Source: Planococcus wigleyi (GTDB taxonomy: Bacteria; Bacillota; Bacilli; Bacillales_A; Planococcaceae). Taken from it: a stretch of DNA of 64,000 nt. Shown here piece by piece: positions 20,905 through 29,421 of this stretch; positions within the stretch are counted from its first letter, which is position 1, and every line of letters starts with the position of its first letter. The translations under genes were made by a program, and so were the position numbers. The notes under the pieces were generated by a model that saw only the letters and a program-made list of their open reading frames with translations, searched no databases and was not told the origin of the DNA. The stretch covers positions 1 through 64,000 of the forward strand of contig NZ_JACSPU010000002.1 in the NCBI RefSeq assembly GCF_014836985.1, given 5' to 3'.

Positions 20905-21792
20905 GTGAATTTAGAGAAAATAACGCATGAAATAACAACTGTATTGTCGGACCAGGAGATGTGGATTGACTTGGTTGTCATTTTATTGAAAGTGGTTTTG
21001 ATCACCATCGCTGCGGTTGTACTGGTGAAAGTTTTGCGTGTTGTCATCCGTAAAACATTTTCTGTACGCATTAAAGGGCCATTGCTATACAACGAACGCC
21101 GGCAACAAACTTTGTCGAAGCTATTGTCCAACGTTGTAGCCTATGTCGTGTATTTTATAGCGGCTGTTTCGATTTTATCGACGTTTACAATTGATATTAC
21201 CGGCTTGATCGCCGGAGCTGGGGTGCTCGGCTTGGCCGTTGGTTTTGGTGCGCAAAACCTGGTGCGCGATGTGATTACAGGGTTTTTCATTATTTTTGAA
21301 GATCAGTTTTCAGTAGGGGATTACGTCCGCATTGGTGCTGCAGAAGGCACTGTCGAAGAAATCGGTTTGCGGACAACAAAAGTGAAAGCATGGACAGGGG
21401 AGCTGTTTATCTTCCCTAACGGCACCATAACAGATGTCGTAAACTTTTCGATTCACAATTCCATTGCGGTCGTCGATGTCAATATTTCGTATGAATCGGA
21501 TATTACCCGCGTGGAAAGTTTGATTATGGAATTTTTGGACGGTCTCCAGGATCGCTACGAACAAATCATCAAGCCGGCTGAATTGCTGGGTGTCCAAAAT
21601 TTGACGACCACTGAAATTGTCATGCGGATCACTGCAGAGACATTGCCGATGCAGCATTTCGCTGTAGCCAGAGGAATGCGGCGCGACTTGAAGGACTTCC
21701 TTGATCATCGTGGAGTCGAAATCCCGTATCCGCGTATGGTAATGATGCAGCGTTCTCCAGAAGAAGCGCTTGGAAAAAACGCAAACAGTTAA
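20905..21792 (+). CDS. MscS-family small-conductance mechanosensitive channel
   Basis: Membrane channel that opens under tension and releases solutes on osmotic downshock. The product is 295 aa, starting with GTG after AGGAAGGTG. Two N-terminal membrane segments (about 20-45 and 65-90) precede the pore helix region GLIAGAGVLGLAVGFGAQNLVRDVITGFFIIFEDQFSVGDYV, the hallmark of MscS. The beta domain with FPNGTITDVVNFS and the cytoplasmic cage follow. B. subtilis YkuT is a relative. It is in a short run with DUF554 and DUF951 genes. Confidence 0.93.
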   Translation: MNLEKITHEITTVLSDQEMWIDLVVILLKVVLITIAAVVLVKVLRVVIRKTFSVRIKGPLLYNERRQQTLSKLLSNVVAYVVYFIAAVSILSTFTIDITGLIAGAGVLGLAVGFGAQNLVRDVITGFFIIFEDQFSVGDYVRIGAAEGTVEEIGLRTTKVKAWTGELFIFPNGTITDVVNFSIHNSIAVVDVNISYESDITRVESLIMEFLDGLQDRYEQIIKPAELLGVQNLTTTEIVMRITAETLPMQHFAVARGMRRDLKDFLDHRGVEIPYPRMVMMQRSPEEALGKNANS

Positions 21793-21811
21793 TATAGAAG
21801 GAGGCAGGCTC

Positions 21812-22012
21812 ATGGAAATGAAGGAGTTTGGACTGAACGATATAGTTGAAATGAAGAAAGGCCATCCGTGTGGAGCTAATGCGTGGAAGATTATCCGTAT
21901 GGGGGCTGATGTCCGGATTAAATGTGAGGGCTGCCAGCATAGTGTCATGCTGCCGCGTATGGAATTCAATAAGAAAATGAAAAAAGTTTTAGTAAAAGCC
22001 GAAGCGGAATGA
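21812..22012 (+). CDS. DUF951 protein, small zinc-finger-like
   Basis: 66-aa protein of the DUF951 family, nearly always found next to mscS and ychF in Firmicutes. Its function is unknown. The start at ATG 21812 has GAAGGAGG 7 bases upstream. A longer frame from 21770 overlaps the end of the mscS gene and is not conserved. The core EMKKGHPCGANAWKIIRMG and RIKCEGCQHSVMLPR holds three Cys (CxxC plus one) that could bind zinc. Confidence 0.93.
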   Translation: MEMKEFGLNDIVEMKKGHPCGANAWKIIRMGADVRIKCEGCQHSVMLPRMEFNKKMKKVLVKAEAE

Positions 22013-22016
22013 AAAA

Positions 22017-22045
22017 TGGACATTTTCAGGTTCTATTCCTATAAT
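22017..22045 (+). promoter_or_regulatory. Promoter of ychF
   Basis: TGGACA (22017-22022), a 17-bp spacer and TATAAT (22040-22045) lie 55 bp before the ychF start. Confidence 0.7.
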
Positions 22046-22100
22046 GGAATGGTTGTGTAAAAAATAATTCGTTTTATATAGAGGAAAGGTTGTGCATCCT

Positions 22101-23201
22101 ATGGCATTAACTGCAGGGATTGTAGGATTACCAAACGTAGGGAAATCCACATTATTTAATGCAATAACAAAGGCGGGCGCTGAAGCAGCAAACTATCCGT
22201 TCTGTACAATAGATCCAAACGTCGGAATCGTTGAAGTACCGGATGAGCGACTTGATAAATTGACTGAACTAGTAGATCCGAAAAAAACCGTACCGACGGC
22301 TTTTGAATTTACCGATATTGCCGGAATCGTAGAAGGCGCCAGCAAAGGTGAGGGATTAGGAAATAAATTCCTTTCCCACATTCGCGAAGTTGATGCGATT
22401 TGCCAAGTTGTCCGTTGTTTTGCTGACGACAACATCACGCACGTAACTGGAAAAGTGGATCCGATTGCTGATATTGAAGTCATTAACCTGGAATTGATCT
22501 TAGCAGATATGGAAAGCATCGAAAAACGCATTGCGCGCGCAGCAAAATTGGTGAAACAAAAAGACAAAGACGCTGTTGCTGAAGAACCGGTTCTGATGAA
22601 ATTGCGTGAAGCCTTTGAAAATGGCCAATTGGCGCGTTCAATCGAATTCACAGAAGACGAACTGCGCATTGCAAAAGGTCTGAACTTATTGACGATCAAA
22701 CCGATGCTGTACGTAGCAAACGTATCAGAAGATGAAATCGCAGATGCGGACAACAATGAATACGTTCAACAAGTCCGTGATTTTGCTGCTAAAGACAATG
22801 CAGACGTAATCGTAATTTGCGCGAAGATCGAAGAAGAAATGGCTGAACTGGAAGATGAAGAAAAAGAAATGTTCCTTGAAGAGTTGGGCATTAAAGAGTC
22901 TGGACTCGATCAACTGGTCAAGGCTTCATACAGCTTACTTGGATTAGCCACTTACTTTACAGCGGGTGTCCAGGAAGTTCGTGCATGGACATTTAAAAAA
23001 GGCATGAAAGCACCACAATGTGCCGGCGTCATCCACTCTGACTTCGAACGCGGATTTATCCGTGCCGAAACTGTGGCTTATGAAGACCTGGTTGAAATAG
23101 GTTCAATGGCAGCAGCTAAAGAAGCAGGAAAAGTGCGCCAAGAAGGTAAAGAATACATCGTCAAAGATGGCGACGTAATGTTGTTTAGATTTAACGTCTA
23201 A
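22101..23201 (+). CDS. ychF: Redox-regulated ATPase YchF (Obg-like)
   Basis: P-loop NTPase of the OLA1/YchF group that prefers ATP to GTP, binds ribosomes and negatively affects oxidative stress responses in other bacteria. The product is 366 aa from the ATG at 22101, the same length as B. subtilis YyaF. G1 is [13 protein letters not shown] (residues 7-19). [20 protein letters not shown] is the switch II region. The altered G4 is seen as YVANVSEDE (in place of NKxD). The C-terminal TGS domain includes [20 protein letters not shown]. An intergenic repeat begins exactly at its stop codon. Confidence 0.97.
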   Translation: MALTAGIVGLPNVGKSTLFNAITKAGAEAANYPFCTIDPNVGIVEVPDERLDKLTELVDPKKTVPTAFEFTDIAGIVEGASKGEGLGNKFLSHIREVDAICQVVRCFADDNITHVTGKVDPIADIEVINLELILADMESIEKRIARAAKLVKQKDKDAVAEEPVLMKLREAFENGQLARSIEFTEDELRIAKGLNLLTIKPMLYVANVSEDEIADADNNEYVQQVRDFAAKDNADVIVICAKIEEEMAELEDEEKEMFLEELGIKESGLDQLVKASYSLLGLATYFTAGVQEVRAWTFKKGMKAPQCAGVIHSDFERGFIRAETVAYEDLVEIGSMAAAKEAGKVRQEGKEYIVKDGDVMLFRFNV

Positions 23202-23331
23202 AAGCGGAGGCGCCTGTCCAGCCCCGACAAGCGCTGGAGACCTTGCTGGTAATGACGTACTTTGCCATTGCTGGCAGGGCGAAGCGACCTCGAGGGGCTA
23301 GGCGCCGCAGCTGGATAAGTCTAAAAGCGGA
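23196..23331. repeat. GC-rich Bacillales-type intergenic repeat at the ychF stop codon
   Basis: The 13-bp sequence GTCTAAAAGCGGA occurs at 23196-23208 and again at 23319-23331. Between them lies a palindromic segment with arms GGCGCCTG/CAGCCCC (from 23208) and GGGGCT/AGGCGCC (23293-23305). The motif AAAAGCGGAGGCGCC...CCCCGACAAGCGCTGGAG is one I recall from many Bacillales intergenic repeats. The left copy supplies the ychF TAA stop. No coding gene inside. Confidence 0.75.
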
Positions 23332-23392
23332 AACGACCGTTCTGCCTTAAAAGTATTTAAAGTTCGAATGTGCAGTACCACAAAACTAAAAA

Positions 23393-23424
23393 GCAACCGG
23401 ATGCCTTACCGCATCCGGTTTTTG
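23393..23424 (+). terminator. Terminator downstream of ychF and repeat
   Basis: AACCGGATGC (23395-23404) pairs with GCATCCGGTT (23411-23420), followed by TTTG. It stands 17 bp before the next gene, so it could also act as a leader hairpin for that gene. Confidence 0.7.
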
Positions 23425-23440
23425 CATGGAGGAATAGAAG

Positions 23441-23821
23441 ATGTTGTTATTTGCATACGGAACGCTGAAACAAGGCGGGAAGTATCATTGTTATTTGGAA
23501 GAAGCGGAATTGGTGGAAGAACAGGCAACAGCAAAAGGAATCTTGTACGATACCGGAATGGGCTACCCGGCAATGGTTTTGTCGGATAATGGGCAGGTTG
23601 AAGGAGAACTTTATGAAATTCCTGACGTCCTTTGGCCGGCTTTGGATTATTTGGAGGACTATTCAGGGAATCCTGAAACCGATTTGTATGAAAAGGTGAC
23701 GATTACCGTGCAGGCGGGAAGCGAAACGCTTGAAACGCTCGTTTATCTGGCAAAAGATGAAAAAATACTGAAGCAGCAGATCTCTACAGGAACATGGGAT
23801 GTAGTTCATTCGGTAGTATAG
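23441..23821 (+). CDS. Gamma-glutamylcyclotransferase-like (AIG2/GGCT) protein
   Basis: Small 126-aa enzyme of the GGCT/AIG2 fold, predicted to act on gamma-glutamyl amines or peptides with release of 5-oxoproline. Substrate is unknown. The N-terminal LLFAYGTLKQGGKYH is the family signature (YGTLxxG). A Glu in the middle (EGELYEIPDVLWPALDYLEDY) would be the general acid/base. ATGGAGGAATAGAAG precedes the ATG. It ends at a bidirectional terminator shared with the convergent DUF3267 gene. Confidence 0.88.
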   Translation: MLLFAYGTLKQGGKYHCYLEEAELVEEQATAKGILYDTGMGYPAMVLSDNGQVEGELYEIPDVLWPALDYLEDYSGNPETDLYEKVTITVQAGSETLETLVYLAKDEKILKQQISTGTWDVVHSVV

Positions 23822-23851
23822 AAAAAGCGCCGATATCAGTCGGCGCTTTTT
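23822..23851. terminator. Bidirectional terminator
   Basis: AAAAAGCGCCGA (23822-23833) pairs with TCGGCGCTTTTT (23840-23851). It serves the GGCT-like gene (plus) and the DUF3267 gene (minus), whose stop codon lies inside the loop. Confidence 0.93.
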
Positions 23852-24396
23852 CTATGTTCAGGGTATTGATCATAGACGTGCAGGCGCGGCAATGAAGGGT
23901 CATCAATGATCCATGCGGCATTTTTTTCTTTGCGTAATTCCTTATACATGATGAAGTCGCCGAACGCTCCAGCGGTCAGCATGGCACCGAGCAGGACAAG
24001 CACCTGGCTGTCGAGCCAAAAGCCTATTACAGTAGGAAGAGCAGCTGTCATCCAAAAAGGCAGCAGCAGTGCTTTGCGCATGGCGTGATTCTGCAGAGGT
24101 TTGTTAGTGGTGGCATAAGCAACACCAAGTTTCAAATTAAGGCCATAATTCAGGGAAGACACCGGGACTTTTCCAAATACCACAAAGCCGATCAAATGGA
24201 AGATTTCATGGACGACAATCAACAGCAGGTAGCCGATCAGAAACAACAAAATTCCCGACAATGAAAAATAAAAAGATAATGGTTCGTTCAAAAAATGATA
24301 GGCAGCTGCGAATGCCGCCAATAAAATGACATTGAACCAAAGTGCTTTGGGTGCTATTTCTTCCATTTTCAATTCAATGATATGGGTGGGTGTCAT
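23836..24396 (-). CDS. DUF3267 membrane protein with HExxH motif
   Basis: 186-aa membrane protein of the DUF3267 family. Hydrophobic segments lie at about 20-36, 44-62 and in the C-terminal half. HEIFH (63-67) sits at the edge of a membrane helix, the layout of site-2-type metalloproteases, so a membrane zinc protease is possible but not shown. No second zinc ligand motif is certain. It is the only minus-strand gene in this plus-strand block and is convergent with the GGCT-like gene. Confidence 0.85.
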   Translation of the reverse strand: MTPTHIIELKMEEIAPKALWFNVILLAAFAAAYHFLNEPLSFYFSLSGILLFLIGYLLLIVVHEIFHLIGFVVFGKVPVSSLNYGLNLKLGVAYATTNKPLQNHAMRKALLLPFWMTAALPTVIGFWLDSQVLVLLGAMLTAGAFGDFIMYKELRKEKNAAWIIDDPSLPRLHVYDQYPEHRKSAD

Positions 24397-24457
24397 GCCT
24401 TCACATCCTTTGCATCTATAATCAAAAGTATAGTTGAATCTAAATGGAAAATCGCGC

Positions 24458-24486
24458 TTGCGGGACCTTGTGAATTGTGATACAAT
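24458..24486 (+). promoter_or_regulatory. Promoter of rpsF-ssb-rpsR
   Basis: An extended -10 (TGATACAAT, 24478-24486) has a poor -35 TTGCGG (24458-24463) 17 bp upstream. The start would be near 24493, giving a leader of about 80 bases. Confidence 0.65.
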
Positions 24487-24516
24487 ACTGTGATGTGAGT
24501 AATATTTATGAATTGC

Positions 24517-24556
24517 TTGCTCCTTGCCCGCTGGATACAGCAGGGCCCAAGTCCAT
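24517..24556 (+). promoter_or_regulatory. Candidate S6:S18 autoregulatory leader of rpsF
   Basis: The rpsF leader folds into a hairpin from CTTGCCCGCTG to CAGCAGGGCCCAAG around a GATA loop. An unpaired or bulged CCG lies on the 5' arm (24528-24530). A CCG-containing hairpin in the rpsF leader is the known binding site of the S6:S18 complex in many bacteria. The assignment rests on this fold drawn by eye. Confidence 0.55.
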
Positions 24557-24573
24557 GAGGAGGTGACAACACG

Positions 24574-24861
24574 ATGAGAGAATATGAATTAATGTATATC
24601 ATTCAGCCTGCAATTGAAGAGGAAGCTAAAAAAGCTCTAGTTGAGCGTTTTAACGACATCCTTACTTCTAACGGTGCTGAAATCATCGAGTCGAAAGAGT
24701 GGGGTAAACGTCGTTTAGCTTATGAAATCAACGATTTGCGTGAAGGTTTCTACCAGATCGTAAAAGTAAACGCTGGTTCTGAAGCTATCAACGAATACAC
24801 ACGTCTTGCGAACATTAACGAAGACATTATTCGTCATATCGCTGTACGCAAAGACGCGTAA
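24574..24861 (+). CDS. rpsF: 30S ribosomal protein S6
   Basis: Small-subunit protein that pairs with S18 on the platform of the 30S subunit. The product is 95 aa, starting [18 protein letters not shown], with [20 protein letters not shown] as the family core. Ribosome binding site GAGGAGGTGAC lies before the ATG. First gene of the rpsF-ssb-rpsR operon and probably feedback-regulated through its leader. Confidence 0.98.
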   Translation: MREYELMYIIQPAIEEEAKKALVERFNDILTSNGAEIIESKEWGKRRLAYEINDLREGFYQIVKVNAGSEAINEYTRLANINEDIIRHIAVRKDA

Positions 24862-24911
24862 ACAGGATAATGGCACTGCAAATTTTTTGACTTGAAGGAG
24901 GTTGAATTCTG

Positions 24912-25385
24912 ATGATTAACCGAGTTGTTTTAGTCGGAAGACTGACAAAAGATCCAGATCTTCGTTACACACCAAGCGGCGCGGCAGTTGCCCGTTTTAC
25001 ACTTGCTGTAAACCGGACATTCTCCAACGCTCAAGGTGAACGCGAAACTGATTTCATTAATTGTACCGTTTGGCGCAAACAAGCTGAAAACACAGCGAAT
25101 TTCCTGAAAAAAGGAAGCTTGGCTGGCGTTGAAGGCCGCATCCAGACTGGTAGCTACGAGGGACAAGACGGGAAACGCGTCTATACGACTGAAGTAGTGG
25201 CGGACAGTGTTCAATTCCTTGAACCGAAGAATGCCAATACAGACCGTTCACAAGGGCAGCAGCCTTCCTATCAACAGAACCAATCACCGAGTCCAAGTCA
25301 GCAAAACCATACTCGTGTAGATGAAGATCCATTCTCAAGCGGCAGCGGTCCGATAGAAGTATCGGATGACGATTTACCGTTCTAA
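24912..25385 (+). CDS. ssb: Single-stranded DNA-binding protein
   Basis: Tetrameric protein that coats single-stranded DNA at forks. The 157-aa product has an OB fold at 1-105 ([42 protein letters not shown]), then a Gln/Ser/Pro-rich linker and the acidic tip DDLPF that recruits partners. AAGGAGG stands before the ATG. It lies between rpsF and rpsR as in B. subtilis ssbA. Confidence 0.98.
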   Translation: MINRVVLVGRLTKDPDLRYTPSGAAVARFTLAVNRTFSNAQGERETDFINCTVWRKQAENTANFLKKGSLAGVEGRIQTGSYEGQDGKRVYTTEVVADSVQFLEPKNANTDRSQGQQPSYQQNQSPSPSQQNHTRVDEDPFSSGSGPIEVSDDDLPF

Positions 25386-25434
25386 GATGGACTGAAGCTG
25401 ACGAACAACTACTAAGCAAAGGAGGTAATTCGAT

Positions 25435-25671
25435 ATGGCACCACGTCGCGGAGGAAAAAAACGGAAAAAGGTTTGTTACTTCACTTCCAACAACATCACG
25501 CACATTGACTATAAAGATACTGACCTTTTGAAGAAATTCATTTCTGAAAGAGGAAAAATCTTGCCACGCCGTGTTACAGGCACTAGCGCTAAATGGCAAC
25601 GTAAGTTGACAATCGCTATTAAACGCTCACGTATCATGGCACTTCTACCGTTTGTTGCGGAAGAAAGATAA
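25435..25671 (+). CDS. rpsR: 30S ribosomal protein S18
   Basis: Small-subunit protein, 78 aa, partner of S6. [30 protein letters not shown] and the C-terminal [29 protein letters not shown] are typical. AAAGGAGG precedes the ATG. Last gene of the operon, with an intrinsic terminator 60 bp downstream. Confidence 0.98.
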   Translation: MAPRRGGKKRKKVCYFTSNNITHIDYKDTDLLKKFISERGKILPRRVTGTSAKWQRKLTIAIKRSRIMALLPFVAEER

Positions 25672-25730
25672 TTAAAGAAAAGCGAAAGCGCCCTAGAATC
25701 TGGGTGCTGGAGTCTGGACAATGATTTCAA

Positions 25731-25758
25731 AAAGACCGGGAAACCGGTCTTTTTTTTA
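25731..25758 (+). terminator. Terminator of the rpsF-ssb-rpsR operon
   Basis: AAAGACCGG-GAAA-CCGGTCTTT followed by further T residues (25731-25757). Confidence 0.95.
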
Positions 25759-25940
25759 TGCCTTGAAACCGGTTGGTAGCCAGGCAAAGGTGCAATGCAA
25801 GAATGTAGTTTTTAAGAGGTGGCTTGTAGAATATCGAAGCGCCCGATGACCGAGTTTAAAGAAACCCAAGAGTTGTCCCCTTTGTGTCCGCTTCTCTTTA
25901 AAAGTCGGGCTTTTGCGCATTTCCCCAGACACTGCTGGTT

Positions 25941-25969
25941 TTGTTCAGGTTAATGAATCATGGTACAAT
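25941..25969 (+). promoter_or_regulatory. Promoter of yybS-gdpP-rplI
   Basis: TTGTTC (25941-25946), 17 bp and TACAAT (25964-25969) with TGG just before it (extended -10). It lies 44 bp before the yybS start. Confidence 0.75.
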
Positions 25970-26012
25970 TACAAGGATGAAATCTACCCGAAAGAAGGGG
26001 AAAAACAGTCAT

Positions 26013-26972
26013 ATGCAAAATCAACAAACGCGACAACTTACAAATGGGGCGATGATGGCGGCGGTCTTTACCGTACTGCTGGCGATCTCGGTATATGTGC
26101 CTGTTTTAAGTATAGTAAGTACTTTGTTTCTCGCATTGCCGGTCGCTTGGTACAGCGCAAAATATCCCTGGAAAGCTTCAGCGCTTTTCGCATCGGTCTG
26201 CCTGGTGCTGTCCTTTATCATCGGCGGGCTTTTGTCAGTGCCGCTGGCGTTGATTCATGTACCATTGGGATTGGCAATCGGCATTTCAATTTATTATAAG
26301 AAAAGCAAACTATTTATGTTCATGGGTGCGAGCATCGTGCTCTTGGCATCATTGATGATCCAATATGTGGCTTCCATTGCTTTGTTCGGCATCAATGTCC
26401 TGGAAGAGTTTAAGAACATGTTCGATCAATCTTATGAGCAGGCAGGTTCTATGATGAAGACGATGGGAGCTTCCGAGGCTTCCATAAAAGAATACAATGA
26501 GCTCGTGGCGCAAATGCAGTTTTCATTTGAAACGCTTTTGCCGGTGCTGCTGGTATTGGGTGTGTTCATCACGGTCTGGGTCTTGCTGCTGATCCTGCTG
26601 CCAATCTTGAAACGCTTGGGGATTGCAATTCCTAAGTTTCCGCCTTTCCGGAACATGAAATTGCCGAAATCCGTTTTATGGTATTATTTAATCGTGTTGC
26701 TTGTCTCGCTGTTATCGGAATTTGAACCCGGGACGATGGCATACATGATTTTCATTAATGCATCCGTGCTGCTTCAATTCCTGTTATTCCTGCAAGGTGT
26801 TTCTTTTTATCATTTCTACATCCACCAGGAAGGCTGGCCGAAATGGGTGACAGTGCTGGTGACGTTCTTGGCATTGCCGCTGCAATCATTTACGAGTATC
26901 GTCGGAATCGTAGACCTTGGATTTGATATTCGGGGCTGGGTCAAGCGGGCACACGAGTTTAAAGGAAAATAA
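26013..26972 (+). CDS. yybS: DUF2232 membrane protein YybS
   Basis: Integral membrane protein of about eight hydrophobic segments, 319 aa from the ATG at 26013, function unknown. A longer frame from 25941 runs through the promoter, so it is rejected. GAAGGGG lies about 12 bases upstream. NGAMMAAVFTVLLAISVYVPVLS begins the first pair of helices, and the C-terminal WPKWVTVLVTFLALPLQSFTSIVGIVDLGFDIRGW is well conserved. DUF2232 resembles the S-component-like membrane folds. It is 14 bp upstream of gdpP, a fixed pairing in Bacillales that suggests a link to c-di-AMP or osmotic control. Confidence 0.9.
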   Translation: MQNQQTRQLTNGAMMAAVFTVLLAISVYVPVLSIVSTLFLALPVAWYSAKYPWKASALFASVCLVLSFIIGGLLSVPLALIHVPLGLAIGISIYYKKSKLFMFMGASIVLLASLMIQYVASIALFGINVLEEFKNMFDQSYEQAGSMMKTMGASEASIKEYNELVAQMQFSFETLLPVLLVLGVFITVWVLLLILLPILKRLGIAIPKFPPFRNMKLPKSVLWYYLIVLLVSLLSEFEPGTMAYMIFINASVLLQFLLFLQGVSFYHFYIHQEGWPKWVTVLVTFLALPLQSFTSIVGIVDLGFDIRGWVKRAHEFKGK

Positions 26973-26986
26973 GGAGCTGAAGAATA

Positions 26987-28963
26987 ATGTCGGCTTTTTT
27001 TAGAAAGAGAAAACTTCGATATCCGCTTATTGCGCTGCTGTTTCTTGGTATTGTGGCAGCGATTCTGATTTCACTCTGGTCGGAATGGGCAGCGGGAATA
27101 TTTACGCTGCTTTTTATTATTGCCTTCGCTGTAGCGTGGGTGACGGAAAAAAGAGTTTATGAAGCCACTGAAAAACACATTGAAACTTTGTCCTACCGAA
27201 TGAAGAAAGTCGGAGAGGAAGCATTGCTCGAAATGCCGATCGGGATTTTGCTGGTCAATGAAAAATACGACATTGAATGGGCTAACCCCTATATGACATC
27301 GACACTTGAGTACGATACATTAATCGGCGAATCTCTTTATACCCTGTCGGACGAGTTCCATACATTGGTGAAATCAGAGGAACCGAGAGAGCTAACCATT
27401 ACTTTGGGAGAGCGCAAATACCGCGTATTCTACAAAGCGGATGACCGGTTGTTCTACCTTTTCGATATTACCGAGCAAGTGGAAATCGAGACGCTTTATT
27501 ACGCGGACCGCACGGTTATCGGTATTTTGTTCATTGATAACTACGATGAATTGGCACAAGGCATGGATGATCAGACGCGCAGCAATCTCAACAGCCTGGT
27601 GACTTCGCTCGTCAACCAATGGGGCGCCGATCATGGGATTTTCGTCAAACGCATTTCATCCGACCGTTTTATGGCAGTCTTCAACGAGTCGATTCTGAAG
27701 GAATTGGAACTGTCCAAGTTCGCCATTTTGGATGACATCCGTGAAGTTACCTCCAAAGATAATTTGGCATTGACTTTGAGCATCGGAGTAGGAGCCGGAT
27801 CTGCATCATTAGTCGAGCTTGGAGGCCTGGCTCAATCCGGGCTGGATCTGGTGCTCGGCCGCGGAGGAGATCAGGTTGCCATCAAACATCCAAGCGGAAA
27901 AGTGAAGTTTTACGGAGGCAAGACCAACCCGGTCGAAAAACGGACACGGGTCAGGGCGCGCGTCATTTCCCACGCGTTGCGTGATTTGATTCAGGAAAGT
28001 GATCAGGTCTTTGTCATGGGCCATAAAATGCCCGATATGGATTCGATTGGCGCTGCTGTCGGTGTCGCTAAAATGGCCGCGATGAATAAAGTCAAAGGCC
28101 GCATCGTCATCGACTTTGATGAGTATGACCGCAGTGTCATGAGGCTCATGGAAGAAATTGAAGGTGCTCCAGAGCTGTTTGAACAGTTCATCACGCCTGA
28201 AGAAGCGCTGGCGGACATGACCGAACATTCCCTGCTGGTCATCGTGGATACGCATAAGCCGTCGATGGTCATAGATGAACGGCTGCTGCAGCGGATGGAA
28301 CGGGTCGTTTTGATTGACCACCACCGCCGAGGCGAAGAATTCATTACCAACACCATGCTGGTTTACATGGAGCCTTATGCTTCATCGACGGCTGAATTGG
28401 TGACCGAATTGATTGAATACCAGCCGAAGCATGAAAAACTGTCTATGCTGGAAGCGACAGCTATGCTGGCCGGAATCATTGTCGATACCAAGAGCTTTAC
28501 GTTAAGGACGGGGGCGCGGACATTTGAAGCAGCTTCTTATCTGCGGTCGAATGGAGCGGACACCGTGCTGGTACAGCGGATCCTGAAAGAAGACTTGGAA
28601 ACTTATGTTGAACGTGCGAAAATCGTTCAGACGGTGGAATTTGTCGGAGACGGCATCGCTATCGCCAGAGGCGAACCTGGACGCGTATACAGTCCGGTGT
28701 TGATTGCCCAGACCGCAGACATCCTGCTGACGATGAAAGACGTCAACGCGTCTTTCGTAGTGGCTGAGCGCTCAGAAGGCGGCATCGGCATCAGTGCCAG
28801 GTCGCTTGGAGAAGTGAATGTCCAGATTGTTATGGAAAATCTTGGCGGAGGCGGCCATTTAACCAATGCGGCCACCCAGATGCCGAACGCAACGATAGAA
28901 GAAGCCATTGGCCAACTAAAAGCGGCCATTATGGAAAACAATGAAGGAGGAACAAACGAATGA
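26987..28963 (+). CDS. gdpP: Cyclic-di-AMP phosphodiesterase GdpP
   Basis: Membrane-anchored phosphodiesterase that cleaves c-di-AMP to pApA and so controls potassium uptake, osmolyte balance and beta-lactam tolerance. The product is 658 aa. Two N-terminal membrane helices (about 10-55) are followed by a degenerate PAS domain (about 75-150), a degenerate GGDEF domain (about 170-305) and the DHH/DHHA1 module. Metal ligands are visible in [30 protein letters not shown] and [19 protein letters not shown] lies before the ATG. It overlaps rplI by 4 bp. Confidence 0.97.
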   Translation: MSAFFRKRKLRYPLIALLFLGIVAAILISLWSEWAAGIFTLLFIIAFAVAWVTEKRVYEATEKHIETLSYRMKKVGEEALLEMPIGILLVNEKYDIEWANPYMTSTLEYDTLIGESLYTLSDEFHTLVKSEEPRELTITLGERKYRVFYKADDRLFYLFDITEQVEIETLYYADRTVIGILFIDNYDELAQGMDDQTRSNLNSLVTSLVNQWGADHGIFVKRISSDRFMAVFNESILKELELSKFAILDDIREVTSKDNLALTLSIGVGAGSASLVELGGLAQSGLDLVLGRGGDQVAIKHPSGKVKFYGGKTNPVEKRTRVRARVISHALRDLIQESDQVFVMGHKMPDMDSIGAAVGVAKMAAMNKVKGRIVIDFDEYDRSVMRLMEEIEGAPELFEQFITPEEALADMTEHSLLVIVDTHKPSMVIDERLLQRMERVVLIDHHRRGEEFITNTMLVYMEPYASSTAELVTELIEYQPKHEKLSMLEATAMLAGIIVDTKSFTLRTGARTFEAASYLRSNGADTVLVQRILKEDLETYVERAKIVQTVEFVGDGIAIARGEPGRVYSPVLIAQTADILLTMKDVNASFVVAERSEGGIGISARSLGEVNVQIVMENLGGGGHLTNAATQMPNATIEEAIGQLKAAIMENNEGGTNE

Positions 28964-29409
28964 AAGTGATCTTTTTGAAAGACGTAAAAGGCAAAGGCAA
29001 AAAAGGTGAGATTAAAAACGTGGCGGATGGCTACGCACATAACTTCCTGTTGAAAAACAATTTGGCGATTGAAGCGAACCAGGCGACCATCAGCAAATTG
29101 GACGGACAGAAGAAGAAAGAACAGAAGGAAGCTGATCTTGAGCGCCAGGAAGCTGAACAGCTGAAAGAAAAGCTGGAAAGCCTGACGATCGAACTGACAG
29201 CTAAATCAGGAGAAGGCGGACGCATTTTCGGATCGATCACAACCAAACAAGTGGCAACAGCGCTTGAGAAAAAACACGGCATCAAATTGGACAAGCGCAA
29301 AATGGAATTGGACGACGCAATCCGCGCGCTTGGCTATACCAATATTCCTGTAAAATTGCATCATGATGTGTCTGCTACGCTTCGAGTTCATGTTACTGAA
29401 GAAGCGTAA
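28960..29409 (+). CDS. rplI: 50S ribosomal protein L9
   Basis: Elongated large-subunit protein, 149 aa. The N-terminal domain [26 protein letters not shown] is the family signature, joined by a long charged helix to the C-terminal rRNA-binding domain ([16 protein letters not shown]). GGAGG lies before the ATG within the end of gdpP, so the two are coupled. Confidence 0.97.
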   Translation: MKVIFLKDVKGKGKKGEIKNVADGYAHNFLLKNNLAIEANQATISKLDGQKKKEQKEADLERQEAEQLKEKLESLTIELTAKSGEGGRIFGSITTKQVATALEKKHGIKLDKRKMELDDAIRALGYTNIPVKLHHDVSATLRVHVTEEA

Positions 29410-29421
29410 GGTGGAAGACCG

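Larger units (their letters stand above)
25672..26012. other. rpsR-yybS intergenic region with repeat remnant
   Basis: About 340 bp without a gene. It starts with AAAAGCGAAAGCGCCC...GGTGCTGGAGTCTGGACA (25679-25720), which looks like a decayed Bacillales intergenic repeat. The rpsR terminator follows. A long imperfect inverted repeat (GCGCCCGA... to ...TCGGGCTTTTGCGC, about 25839-25919) and the yybS promoter come next. Confidence 0.6.

Noticed and set aside
25913-26299. Alternative frame of 128 codons overlapping yybS
   Set aside because: It shares the promoter region and is a shadow of the well-conserved yybS frame.
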